In this document: positions 8,206-15,912 of the stretch, piece after piece
Layout: every line of letters begins with the position of its first letter
Position numbering within the stretch: position 1 is the first letter of the stretch
Assembly: GCA_017475235.1 (NCBI GenBank)
Contig: JAFVGA010000024.1
Span: 16,697-80,696 of the forward strand
Length of the DNA stretch: 64,000 nt
Direction of reading: 5' to 3'
Source: Eubacterium sp.
GTDB taxonomy: Bacteria; Bacillota; Clostridia; Lachnospirales; Lachnospiraceae
Notes under the pieces: model-generated
The model's input: only the letters and a program-made list of their open reading frames with translations
What the model was told of the DNA's origin: nothing
The model's database searches: none
Position numbers and translations under genes: made by a program

Positions 8206-9399
8206 TTATAATATTTTTCTTAAAATATCAATCATATTTTCTATATTTTTTTCATTAATTATTAGCGGAGGAAGCATACGTAGCACATTGCCTCCAGCAC
8301 TGATAACTACTAGGCCCTGGGCGATTGCCTCATTCACAATATCACCCACTGGATCACGTAGAACTAGACCCTGCATAAGACCCATTCCTTTACGACTTTC
8401 AACCGAGCGAAATTCGAAAACTAGTTTCTCCAATTCCTGCTCTAAATAATCTCCCATCACCTTAGCGTGTTCCACTATCAAGTCCTCTTCGAAGATGTCG
8501 AAAACCTTGCTAACAACTGATGTAACTAATGGATTACCACCGTAAGTTGTTCCGTGATCTCCAGGAACTAAGGTGTCCATACATTTCTCGCCACACACGA
8601 ATGCACCTACAGGTACACCACAACCAAGTGCCTTAGCACAAGTCACAATGTCTGGCTTTATTCCAAAGTGTTCATAGGCAAACATCTTTCCAGTTCTGCC
8701 CATTCCACATTGAATTTCATCGCAAATCATTAGGATGTCTTTTTCGTCGCAAAGCTCGCGGATACCTTTGATGAAAGATTCATTGGCTGGTGTCACACCA
8801 CCTTCGCCTTGGACGCACTCAACTATAATTGCGCAAGTTTTATCAGTCACTAGTTCTTTGACGCTGTCTAGGTTATTAAATTCTGCAAACTTAACGTTAT
8901 CTGAATCAGTTAAGAATGGCTTGCGGTAACTGTCAGTTCCAGTAATCTCAAGCGCACCCTTCGTACGACCATGGAATGAATTGTCCATCGCAATAACTTC
9001 GTAACCTTGACTAAACTCATCGTTAGTCTTTTCATCACTCTTGTCATAAGCATAACGCTTTGCAACTTTTAGCGCGCCTTCCACAGCCTCTGCCCCACTG
9101 TTTGTGAAGAATGCTTTCTTCAAGCCTGTAGCTTTCACAAGTTTTTCAGCAGCATCTGCCTGTGGTTTGTTATAGAAAAGATTTGATGTGTGAAGCAAAA
9201 GTTCACTCTGCTCTTTAATCACACTAGTTAGCTTCTCATTTCCATAACCTAATGAGCAAACACCGATGCCCGATGCAAAGTCCAAGTACTCTTTGCCGTT
9301 TTCATCGTACAAAAACACACCCTCGCCCTTTTCAAAAACAACAGGGAAACGGTTATATGTGTGTATTAAGTTTTGCTCTGCTTTATCTATATAATTCAT
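8206..9399 (-). CDS. argD: Acetylornithine aminotransferase
   Basis: 397 residues. A class-III PLP aminotransferase with the cofactor Lys in ITCAKALGCGVPVGAF (about 250), the substrate region FTNSGAEAVEGALKVAKRYA and DEIQCGMGRTG. It converts N-acetylglutamate semialdehyde to N-acetylornithine in the cytoplasm. ATG 9399 directly follows the argB stop (TAAATG), with AAAGGA upstream. It is the last biosynthetic gene of argC-J-B-D. Confidence 0.96.
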   Translation of the reverse strand: MNYIDKAEQNLIHTYNRFPVVFEKGEGVFLYDENGKEYLDFASGIGVCSLGYGNEKLTSVIKEQSELLLHTSNLFYNKPQADAAEKLVKATGLKKAFFTNSGAEAVEGALKVAKRYAYDKSDEKTNDEFSQGYEVIAMDNSFHGRTKGALEITGTDSYRKPFLTDSDNVKFAEFNNLDSVKELVTDKTCAIIVECVQGEGGVTPANESFIKGIRELCDEKDILMICDEIQCGMGRTGKMFAYEHFGIKPDIVTCAKALGCGVPVGAFVCGEKCMDTLVPGDHGTTYGGNPLVTSVVSKVFDIFEEDLIVEHAKVMGDYLEQELEKLVFEFRSVESRKGMGLMQGLVLRDPVGDIVNEAIAQGLVVISAGGNVLRMLPPLIINEKNIENMIDILRKIL

Positions 9400-10329
9400 T
9401 TACTTTTCCTTTATCTCTTCTTTGTAGAACTTCTCATCGTCATCGTTTAGAAGCGCTGTACCAATACCTTTGTTAGTGAAGATCTCAAGTAAGATACAGT
9501 GTGGAATTCGTCCGTCCAAGATATGGACACGAGATACTCCGTTTTCTATTGCTTCTATACAGTTCTTAATCTTTGGAATCATTCCACCTGAAATTGTTCC
9601 ATCTTTGATTAATTTCTTTGCTTCTGTAACTGTCATCTCCGAAATCACTGAATCAGTATCTTCAGGATCCATCAAAACACCTTCAGTGTCTGTTAGGAAT
9701 GCTAACTTCTCAGCCTTCACCGCTTCGGCAATAGCTGATGCAGCATCGTCTGCGTTTATATTGTATGCTTCAAAGTCATCATCAAGTCCGATTGGACAAA
9801 CAATTGGAAGGAAGTCCTTCTCAATCAAGTCTAGCAAAATTTCTGTACTAACTGATTTTACAGTTCCAACATATCCAATATCCTCACCGTGAGATAGTTT
9901 CTTCTCAACGCTTAGAAGGTTTCCATCTTTACCGCTGATACCGATCGCACGCACACCAAGCTTTTCAACCATCTGAACAAGCTGTTTATTCACTTTGTTA
10001 AGAACCATCTCTGCTGCTTCTAGTGTTTCTTCGTCGGTGACGCGAAGACCGTTTACAAACTCAGTCTCCATGCCCATCTTGTCGATGTGTTTGCTGATAG
10101 CCTTGCCACCACCGTGCACGATGATAGGTTTGAAACCAACAAGTTTAAGAAGTGTAACGTCCTGGATTACATTTGTCATAAAGTCTTCGTCCAACATTGC
10201 ACTTCCGCCATATTTCACCACAATGATTTTTCTATTAAAACGCTGAATGTAAGGAAGCGCCTCAATAAGTACGTCCGCCTTTTCAATCAACTTATCCATT
10301 TTTATATCTTTGTTGCCCTTCATTATCAT
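9400..10329 (-). CDS. argB: Acetylglutamate kinase
   Basis: 309 residues. An amino-acid kinase fold with [11 protein letters not shown] (phosphate-binding Lys), [20 protein letters not shown] and ISGGMIPKI. It phosphorylates N-acetylglutamate, the second step of the pathway and often the step inhibited by arginine. GGAGG lies 8 bases before ATG 10329, which supports this start over the Met at MDKLIEKAD. Followed with no gap by argD. Confidence 0.96.
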   Translation of the reverse strand: MIMKGNKDIKMDKLIEKADVLIEALPYIQRFNRKIIVVKYGGSAMLDEDFMTNVIQDVTLLKLVGFKPIIVHGGGKAISKHIDKMGMETEFVNGLRVTDEETLEAAEMVLNKVNKQLVQMVEKLGVRAIGISGKDGNLLSVEKKLSHGEDIGYVGTVKSVSTEILLDLIEKDFLPIVCPIGLDDDFEAYNINADDAASAIAEAVKAEKLAFLTDTEGVLMDPEDTDSVISEMTVTEAKKLIKDGTISGGMIPKIKNCIEAIENGVSRVHILDGRIPHCILLEIFTNKGIGTALLNDDDEKFYKEEIKEK

Positions 10330-10344
10330 GGCTTAATCCTCCAA

Positions 10345-11568
10345 TTAACTTCTGTAGTCTGCATTTATGCTTACATACTCATGTGTCAAATCACAACCCC
10401 AAGCTGTAGCCTTCTCTTCGCCCATCTTCATATCGCAAGTTACTGTAACAGCATCCTCCGACAAAATCTTAGTGGCTGTTTCTTCACTGTAATCAGTAGC
10501 CACGCCGTTTTCTACTATAACTATTTGTCCAGCCGCACTAGTGAAGAAGATGTCTATCTTTTCTGGATCAAAGTCCACACCAGCATAACCTAGTGCGCAC
10601 ATAATTCTTCCCCAGTTTGCGTCGTGTCCACAAATTGCTGCCTTTGTAAGAGACGATGAAACAACTGACTTTGCTAACTTAACAGCGTTTTCCTTTGTGT
10701 CAGCGTGTCTTACCTTAACTTCGAATAGTGCTGTGGCACCTTCGCCGTCGCCGGCAATCATTTTACTTAGTTCAACGTTTACAGCGTGAAGTGCGTTTAC
10801 AAATTCTTCGTAGTCCTTATCTTTCTTTGTTATTTCTTTGTTATCCGCAAGGCCGTTAGCGAGAATCAAAACTGTATCGTTAGTTGATGTGTCGCCATCC
10901 ACCGAAATCATATTGTAAGAATCTTTCACGCTGTCTGATAGAGCCTCGTATAGCAACTCTTTTGAGATATTCACATCAGTAGTTAGGAAAGATAGCATTG
11001 TACACATGTTTGGATGAATCATTCCTGATCCCTTACACATACCACCAATCTTGCACTGCTTTCCTGCTACTCTAAACTCGTATGCCACTTCCTTAGGTTT
11101 TGTGTCAGTAGTCATAATGGCTTCAGCCGCCAAGTGTCCACCGTCCTCTGACTCATCAAGAGTAATGCTAAGCATCTGGATTCCGGCTTCAATCTTATCC
11201 ATTGGAAGCTGCTGACCAATCACGCCCGTCGAAGTAACCAAAACTTCGTTCTCATCTATCTGCAAGTTCTCAGCTACTAATTTGGCAGTCTGCTCGCAGT
11301 AGTCCATTCCCTCTTTACCAGTACAAGCATTTGCAACACCACTGTTACAAACGATGGCTTGAGCAAAATCGTTTTCAAAGATTTGCTTTTGGTCAAACAA
11401 TACTGGCGCAGCCTTTACTACGTTTGTAGTAAATGTTCCTGCTGCTTTCGCTGGAACGTGGCTCTTTATCATAGCCATATCTGTATTTTCTTTTTTAATC
11501 CCTGCGTGAACACCCATTGCCGAAAAGCCAAGTGGTGCTGTCACGCCACCTTCTGTTTTAAAATGCAT
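10345..11568 (-). CDS. argJ: Bifunctional ornithine acetyltransferase / N-acetylglutamate synthase
   Basis: 407 residues from ATG 11568. The autocleavage site lies in KGSGMIHPNMCTMLSFLTTD (Thr nucleophile of the beta chain), and SGVANACTG and GHDANWGRI are typical. It recycles the acetyl group from N-acetylornithine to glutamate, so the pathway here is the cyclic version. The start was moved from 11628: AAAGGA lies 7 bases before ATG 11568, the protein then begins MHFKTEGGVTAPLGF as in homologues, and the longer frame would overlap argC. It lies 10 bases after the argC stop. Confidence 0.95.
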   Translation of the reverse strand: MHFKTEGGVTAPLGFSAMGVHAGIKKENTDMAMIKSHVPAKAAGTFTTNVVKAAPVLFDQKQIFENDFAQAIVCNSGVANACTGKEGMDYCEQTAKLVAENLQIDENEVLVTSTGVIGQQLPMDKIEAGIQMLSITLDESEDGGHLAAEAIMTTDTKPKEVAYEFRVAGKQCKIGGMCKGSGMIHPNMCTMLSFLTTDVNISKELLYEALSDSVKDSYNMISVDGDTSTNDTVLILANGLADNKEITKKDKDYEEFVNALHAVNVELSKMIAGDGEGATALFEVKVRHADTKENAVKLAKSVVSSSLTKAAICGHDANWGRIMCALGYAGVDFDPEKIDIFFTSAAGQIVIVENGVATDYSEETATKILSEDAVTVTCDMKMGEEKATAWGCDLTHEYVSINADYRS

Positions 11569-11578
11569 ATCTAATCCT

Positions 11579-12619
11579 TTACACACTGCTTGGCACCAAG
11601 TCGATTCCCATCTCCTCTGGTAGTCCAAACATTATATTCATATTTTGAACCGCTTGTCCTGCTGCTCCCTTAACTAAGTTGTCAAGCGCGCCCATCATTA
11701 CAATTCGGTTTGTTCTCTCATCTATCTTGAAGTTAATGTCTGTGTAGTTACTATTTGCTACAAAGCGTGTCTCTGGACAAAGGTCTGTGTCGAGCACGCG
11801 GATGAACTTCTCATCTTTGTAGTACTTGTCGTAAATCGCTTTAACTTCATCGTAAGTTACATCTGCAGTCAAATCAGCGTAAGCTGTAACCAAGATTCCT
11901 CTTTGCATTGGAACAAGGTGTGGAGTGAAGTTAATCACAACGCTCTTTCCTGCTGCGTAACTTAGTTGCTCTTCAATCTCTGGTGTATGGCGATGTGTTG
12001 TAACGCCATACGCCTTGATGTTCTCATTTACTTCGCAGAAGAGGTTTGCAACCTTTGCACCACGTCCTGCGCCTGTAGTTCCTGACTTAGCATCCACAAT
12101 GATTGACTTAGGATCAATAAGTCCTTCCTTAACCAATGGATAAATTGAAAGAATACTACAAGTTGTGTAGCAACCAGGGTTAGCAATAAGTCTTGCATCC
12201 TTAGTCTTGTCACGGTTGATCTCACAAAGTCCGTATACTGCCTCTTCAATATACTCTGGACTCTCATGCTTGATTCCGTACCACTTCTCGTAAGTCTCAA
12301 CATCTTTTATTCTAAAGTCAGCGCTAAGGTCGATTACCTTGCACTTACTTAAAACGTCCTCGTTAATAATCTTTGAACATAGGCCCTGAGGTGTAGCTGT
12401 AAAAATCACATCCACCTTGTCAGCCAACTCGTCAATATTGTCACCTAGGCATTTCTCATCCACCAACTCAAACATATTTCGATACACGCTAGCAAAAGGT
12501 TCGCCCTCGAATGACTTTGAGCCAAACCATACTACTTCCGCTTCTGGGTGGTTCTGTATTAACTTTACAATTTCGGCTCCAGCGTAACCTGTTGAACCAA
12601 TAATACCTACTTTAATCAT
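11579..12619 (-). CDS. argC: N-acetyl-gamma-glutamyl-phosphate reductase
   Basis: 346 residues. N-terminal NAD(P) fold (VGIIGSTGYAGAEIV), the active Cys in LIANPGCYTTCSI near residue 149, and the motif THRHTPEIEEQL. It reduces acetylglutamyl phosphate to the semialdehyde. First gene of the argCJBD operon. GGAGG lies 6 bases before ATG. The upstream region is shared with the divergent argG and carries ArgR-box-like palindromes, so repression by arginine through an ArgR protein encoded elsewhere is likely. Confidence 0.96.
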   Translation of the reverse strand: MIKVGIIGSTGYAGAEIVKLIQNHPEAEVVWFGSKSFEGEPFASVYRNMFELVDEKCLGDNIDELADKVDVIFTATPQGLCSKIINEDVLSKCKVIDLSADFRIKDVETYEKWYGIKHESPEYIEEAVYGLCEINRDKTKDARLIANPGCYTTCSILSIYPLVKEGLIDPKSIIVDAKSGTTGAGRGAKVANLFCEVNENIKAYGVTTHRHTPEIEEQLSYAAGKSVVINFTPHLVPMQRGILVTAYADLTADVTYDEVKAIYDKYYKDEKFIRVLDTDLCPETRFVANSNYTDINFKIDERTNRIVMMGALDNLVKGAAGQAVQNMNIMFGLPEEMGIDLVPSSV

Positions 12620-12689
12620 AGTAACCTCCTATGTGTCCCCGACAAAGAATAAACCATTTTCCTACTATATACAAGCAAAAATTTCTTCT

Positions 12690-12828
12690 ATTATATGAAC
12701 ACACTGCGAGAATTATACACTATTTATGTATATTATGCAAGGTTTTTGCATAAAATATGCATAATTTATGAATATTATACAAAAATATTCATTTTTCACT
12801 TGCATTTTATGCATAATTGTTGTATATT
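12690..12828. promoter_or_regulatory. Divergent argC/argG control region with ArgR-box-like palindromes
   Basis: This AT-rich stretch holds several 16-20-bp imperfect palindromes resembling ARG boxes (TNTGNATWWWWATNCANA): TATGTATATTATGCAA at 12726, TTGCATAAAATATGCATAA near 12746, TTATGAATATTATACAAA near 12766 and CTTGCATTTTATGCATAA at 12799. The last overlaps the argG -35 box (TTGCAT 12800-12805; TATATT 12823-12828; spacer 17). A TATAAT on the minus strand at 12695-12690 may serve argC. Operator identity is inferred from sequence and location. Confidence 0.7.
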
Positions 12829-12870
12829 AATCACCGTTGTAAGAAAAACGTTTTTATGGAGGAAAGAAAA

Positions 12871-14091
12871 ATGGCTAAAGAAAAAGTTGTATTAGCTTAT
12901 TCAGGAGGACTTGATACTACTGCTATCATCCCTTGGTTAAAGGAAAACTATGATTACGAAGTTATATGCTGCTGCATAGACTGTGGACAGGAAGAAGAGT
13001 TAGACGGTCTTGAGGAAAGAGCAAAATACTCAGGCGCTGCTAAGCTTTATATTGAAGATATCTGTGATGACTTCGCAGAAAACTACATTATGCCTTGTGT
13101 TCAGGCTGGCTCAGTATATGAGAATAAATATTTACTAGGTACATCAATGGCTAGACCTGGTATCGCTGCTAAACTAGTTGAAGTTGCTAGAAAAGAAGGT
13201 GCTAGCGCTATTTGCCACGGTGCTACTGGTAAAGGAAACGATCAGATTCGTTTTGAATTAGGAATTAAGGCTTTGGCTCCAGACTTAAAGATTATCGCTG
13301 CTTGGCGTGATGACAAGTGGGATATGGATTCTCGTGAGTCAGAGATTGAATATTGTAAGGCTCATGGCATCGACCTTCCATTCAACGCAGACCAAAGCTA
13401 CAGCCGTGACCGTAACCTATGGCACATTAGCCACGAAGGTTTGGAATTAGAAGATCCAGCAAACGAGCCAAACTACGATCACCTACTTGTTCTTGGTGTT
13501 TCTCCAGAGAAAGCTCCAGAGGAAGGTGAATACGTAACAATGACATTTGAAAAGGGTGTTCCTACTTCTGTCAATGGCGAAGAAATGAAGGTTGCTGACA
13601 TCATCAGAAAACTTAACGAACTTGGCGGAAAGCATGGTATTGGTATCATCGACATCGTCGAAAACCGTGTAGTAGGTATGAAGTCTCGTGGTGTATACGA
13701 AACACCAGGCGGAACTATCCTTATGGAAGCACACGACCAGTTAGAAGAGTTAGTACTTGACCGTGCTACTATGAACTTCAAGAAGGCTGTTGCTGAGAAG
13801 TTAGCACAGGTTGTATATGAGGGAACATGGTTCACTCCACTTCGTGAAGCACTTCAGGCTTTCACTGAGAAGACTCAGGAAAATGTTACTGGTGAAGTTA
13901 AGTTCAAACTTTACAAAGGAAACATTATCAAAGCTGGTACTACTTCTCCATATTCACTATATAGCGAATCACTTGCATCATTCACTACTGGCGATCTATA
14001 CGACCACCACGATGCAGAAGGATTTATCCAGTTATTCGGATTGCCACTTCAAGTTCGTGCTATGAAAAAGGCTAAATTGGAAGATAAATAA
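12871..14091 (+). CDS. argG: Argininosuccinate synthase
   Basis: 406 residues. The PP-loop signature VVLAYSGGLDTTA binds ATP, and ATGKGNDQIRFELG and DRNLWHISHEGLELEDP are family-typical. It joins citrulline and aspartate. The start at 12871 (MAKEKVVLAYSGG) is set by GGAGGAAAG, while the frame open upstream has no ribosome site. No argH follows: the gene is closed by a long structured element and then unrelated glycosylation genes, so argH must lie elsewhere. Confidence 0.97.
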   Translation: MAKEKVVLAYSGGLDTTAIIPWLKENYDYEVICCCIDCGQEEELDGLEERAKYSGAAKLYIEDICDDFAENYIMPCVQAGSVYENKYLLGTSMARPGIAAKLVEVARKEGASAICHGATGKGNDQIRFELGIKALAPDLKIIAAWRDDKWDMDSRESEIEYCKAHGIDLPFNADQSYSRDRNLWHISHEGLELEDPANEPNYDHLLVLGVSPEKAPEEGEYVTMTFEKGVPTSVNGEEMKVADIIRKLNELGGKHGIGIIDIVENRVVGMKSRGVYETPGGTILMEAHDQLEELVLDRATMNFKKAVAEKLAQVVYEGTWFTPLREALQAFTEKTQENVTGEVKFKLYKGNIIKAGTTSPYSLYSESLASFTTGDLYDHHDAEGFIQLFGLPLQVRAMKKAKLEDK

Positions 14092-14100
14092 AAAACAGCA

Positions 14101-14321
14101 GAAACAGTGATTAAAAATGGCTTCGAGATGATACTTCATAGTAATCACTGCTCGAAAAACCATTACGGGTACAGAACTCAAAAGAACGAGTATTCTTGAT
14201 GAATACTCGTTCTTGTTCGTTCCGAAAAGTTTTTTGGTGAAAACTTTTCGCCTCTATGCTTCTTCTCGCACTGATTAATGAACTATATCATCTCTGCAGA
14301 TTATTTTTAATAACTTGTTTC
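14101..14321 (+). repeat. Structured intergenic element A (long inverted repeat with two inner hairpins)
   Basis: The ends pair (14101-14118 with 14303-14321), and inward of them a second imperfect pairing joins about 14120-14166 to 14252-14298. Inside are a terminator-like hairpin (GAACGAGTATTC at 14184 with GAATACTCGTTC, then TCTTGTTCG) and a second hairpin (CGAAAAGTTTT with AAAACTTTTCG, 14223-14250). Segments ATAGTAATCACT, GGGTAC, CTCAAAA, TTGTTCG and TTTGGTGAA recur in element B at 18592. It probably terminates argG transcripts, but its size and shared pieces suggest a repeat family. Confidence 0.75.
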
Positions 14322-14440
14322 TCTTATTTTTAATAACTCTTCTATTCATCTTCCTTGCCCAATAAGTGTAGAATTAAAGCAAGATTTATAGTAAAATAAT
14401 AGGGACTATGGGATTTGGAAAATCTCGCACGGAGGGTGAT

Positions 14441-15376
14441 ATGAACACAGTTGATGTGGTAATTCCTTGTTATAACGAGGAAGCGGTTTTAAATATGTTT
14501 TATGATGAGTCAAGTAAGATTTTTGACTCTCTTTCAAACTACCAATTTAGATATATCTTTGTGAATGACGGAAGCAAAGATAAGACTCTAGATGTATTAA
14601 GAGCACTTGCTCAAAAAGATCGCAGAGTTAAGTACATATCATTTTCTAGAAACTTCGGCAAAGAGTCTGCTATGTATGCAGGTTTAGTTAATACTACTGC
14701 TGACTTAGTAGTTATTATGGATGCTGATTTAGAGCACCCACCAAAGTTAATACCAGAAATGCTTGAGAAGATCGAGGAAGGATACGATTCAGTAGCTGCT
14801 ATGCGTAACAAACGTAGACGCGGTATTAAATCGGCATTCTCCTCTCTTTTTTATAAGATAAGTAATAGATTTACAGATGTTGAGATGAAACAGAATACTC
14901 AAGACTATAGAATGATGACTAGACAGATGGTTGATTCTATTCTTCAGATGACCGAGACACAGAGATTTACCAAAGGAATCTTTGCTTGGGTTGGTTTTGA
15001 GACTGCATGGATCGAGCACGAAGACGTTGAACGTCCAGCTGGTGAATCTAAATGGGGTTTTGGTTCTCTATTCAAATATGCAATCAGAGGAATCACAAAC
15101 TTCTCTATCTCACCACTACGTTTCTTAACAGTTTCAGGATTGTTTATTTCATTCTTGGCGTTTGTGGCAATCATTGTTGCTTTGATTAGAAGATTTGCTT
15201 TTGGCATCACAGGTTCAGACGGATTTACTATTATTCTTATCGCTATCCTATTCCTAGGTGGTATTGTCGAGATGTCACTTGGAATTTTAGGTGAATATAT
15301 TGCAAACATTTATTTAGAGACAAAAGATAGACCTATTTATATTACTAAAGAATCTAATATAGAGGATGTTAAATAA
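14441..15376 (+). CDS. GtrB/CsbB-like undecaprenyl-phosphate glycosyltransferase (GT2)
   Basis: 311 residues from ATG 14441, chosen because GGAGG sits 5 bases upstream. The GT-A domain starts VDVVIPCYNEE and has the sugar-nucleotide/metal motif VVIMDADLEHPP and the QDYRMMTRQMVD region. Two membrane helices close the protein (about 225-290). Relatives load a sugar from a nucleotide donor onto undecaprenyl phosphate on the inner membrane face. It is translationally coupled to gtrA (TAATG), and yfhO follows, forming a three-component glycosylation set. The sugar cannot be read from sequence. Confidence 0.9.
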   Translation: MNTVDVVIPCYNEEAVLNMFYDESSKIFDSLSNYQFRYIFVNDGSKDKTLDVLRALAQKDRRVKYISFSRNFGKESAMYAGLVNTTADLVVIMDADLEHPPKLIPEMLEKIEEGYDSVAAMRNKRRRGIKSAFSSLFYKISNRFTDVEMKQNTQDYRMMTRQMVDSILQMTETQRFTKGIFAWVGFETAWIEHEDVERPAGESKWGFGSLFKYAIRGITNFSISPLRFLTVSGLFISFLAFVAIIVALIRRFAFGITGSDGFTIILIAILFLGGIVEMSLGILGEYIANIYLETKDRPIYITKESNIEDVK

Positions 15377-15912
15377 TGCAGTTACACTTGGACAAACAAA
15401 AACTAGCGGAGAATAACCTGTTCGTAAGAAACGTTGTAAGATTTCGAACATTTCTCCTAAGACATTTCAAGAACGAAAAAATCAGAACCCTTATCTGGGG
15501 TCTGATTAGTGCTGAAATGGTTTTATATATGCTCTTCGGCGCGGGCACTGCTATTGTCGACTTCGCAACTTTTGCTATTCTTCAGGCAGTATTTGGCGTT
15601 GAGCCTATGATTGCTCATACTGTTTCTACTATCCTCGCAATTCTATTCGCTTATATTACAAACCGAATTTGGGTATTTAAGAGTCCTAAACTCGGTTTCA
15701 AGAAAATGTTTTTCGAGTTCTTGAAGTTTTCCGAAGCTAGAATCGGAACTTACTTTATGACTCTACTTATTCTATTCATCGATAAGATGACTTTTAATCA
15801 TCCAAAAACAGCTAAAATGATCGGTCTTGTTTTGACCGTTATCTTGAATTATATATTTAGTAAATTATTTATATTTAGTAAAAAGGAGACTAAAGAAAAT
15901 GAAGAGAGCTAA
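15376..15912 (+). CDS. gtrA: GtrA/GtcA-family membrane protein
   Basis: 178 residues with four membrane segments and the family pattern GAGTAIVDFATFAIL plus FAYITNRIWVFKS; the C-terminus ends in a Lys-rich tail. GtrA proteins are thought to flip undecaprenyl-phosphate-sugar across the membrane. It starts inside the preceding stop codon and its last 14 bases overlap yfhO, so the three genes are strictly co-translated. Confidence 0.9.
   Translation: MQLHLDKQKLAENNLFVRNVVRFRTFLLRHFKNEKIRTLIWGLISAEMVLYMLFGAGTAIVDFATFAILQAVFGVEPMIAHTVSTILAILFAYITNRIWVFKSPKLGFKKMFFEFLKFSEARIGTYFMTLLILFIDKMTFNHPKTAKMIGLVLTVILNYIFSKLFIFSKKETKENEES

Noticed and set aside
12028-12303. 91-codon frame inside argC
   Set aside because: Fully inside a well-conserved gene in another frame, with no start signals.
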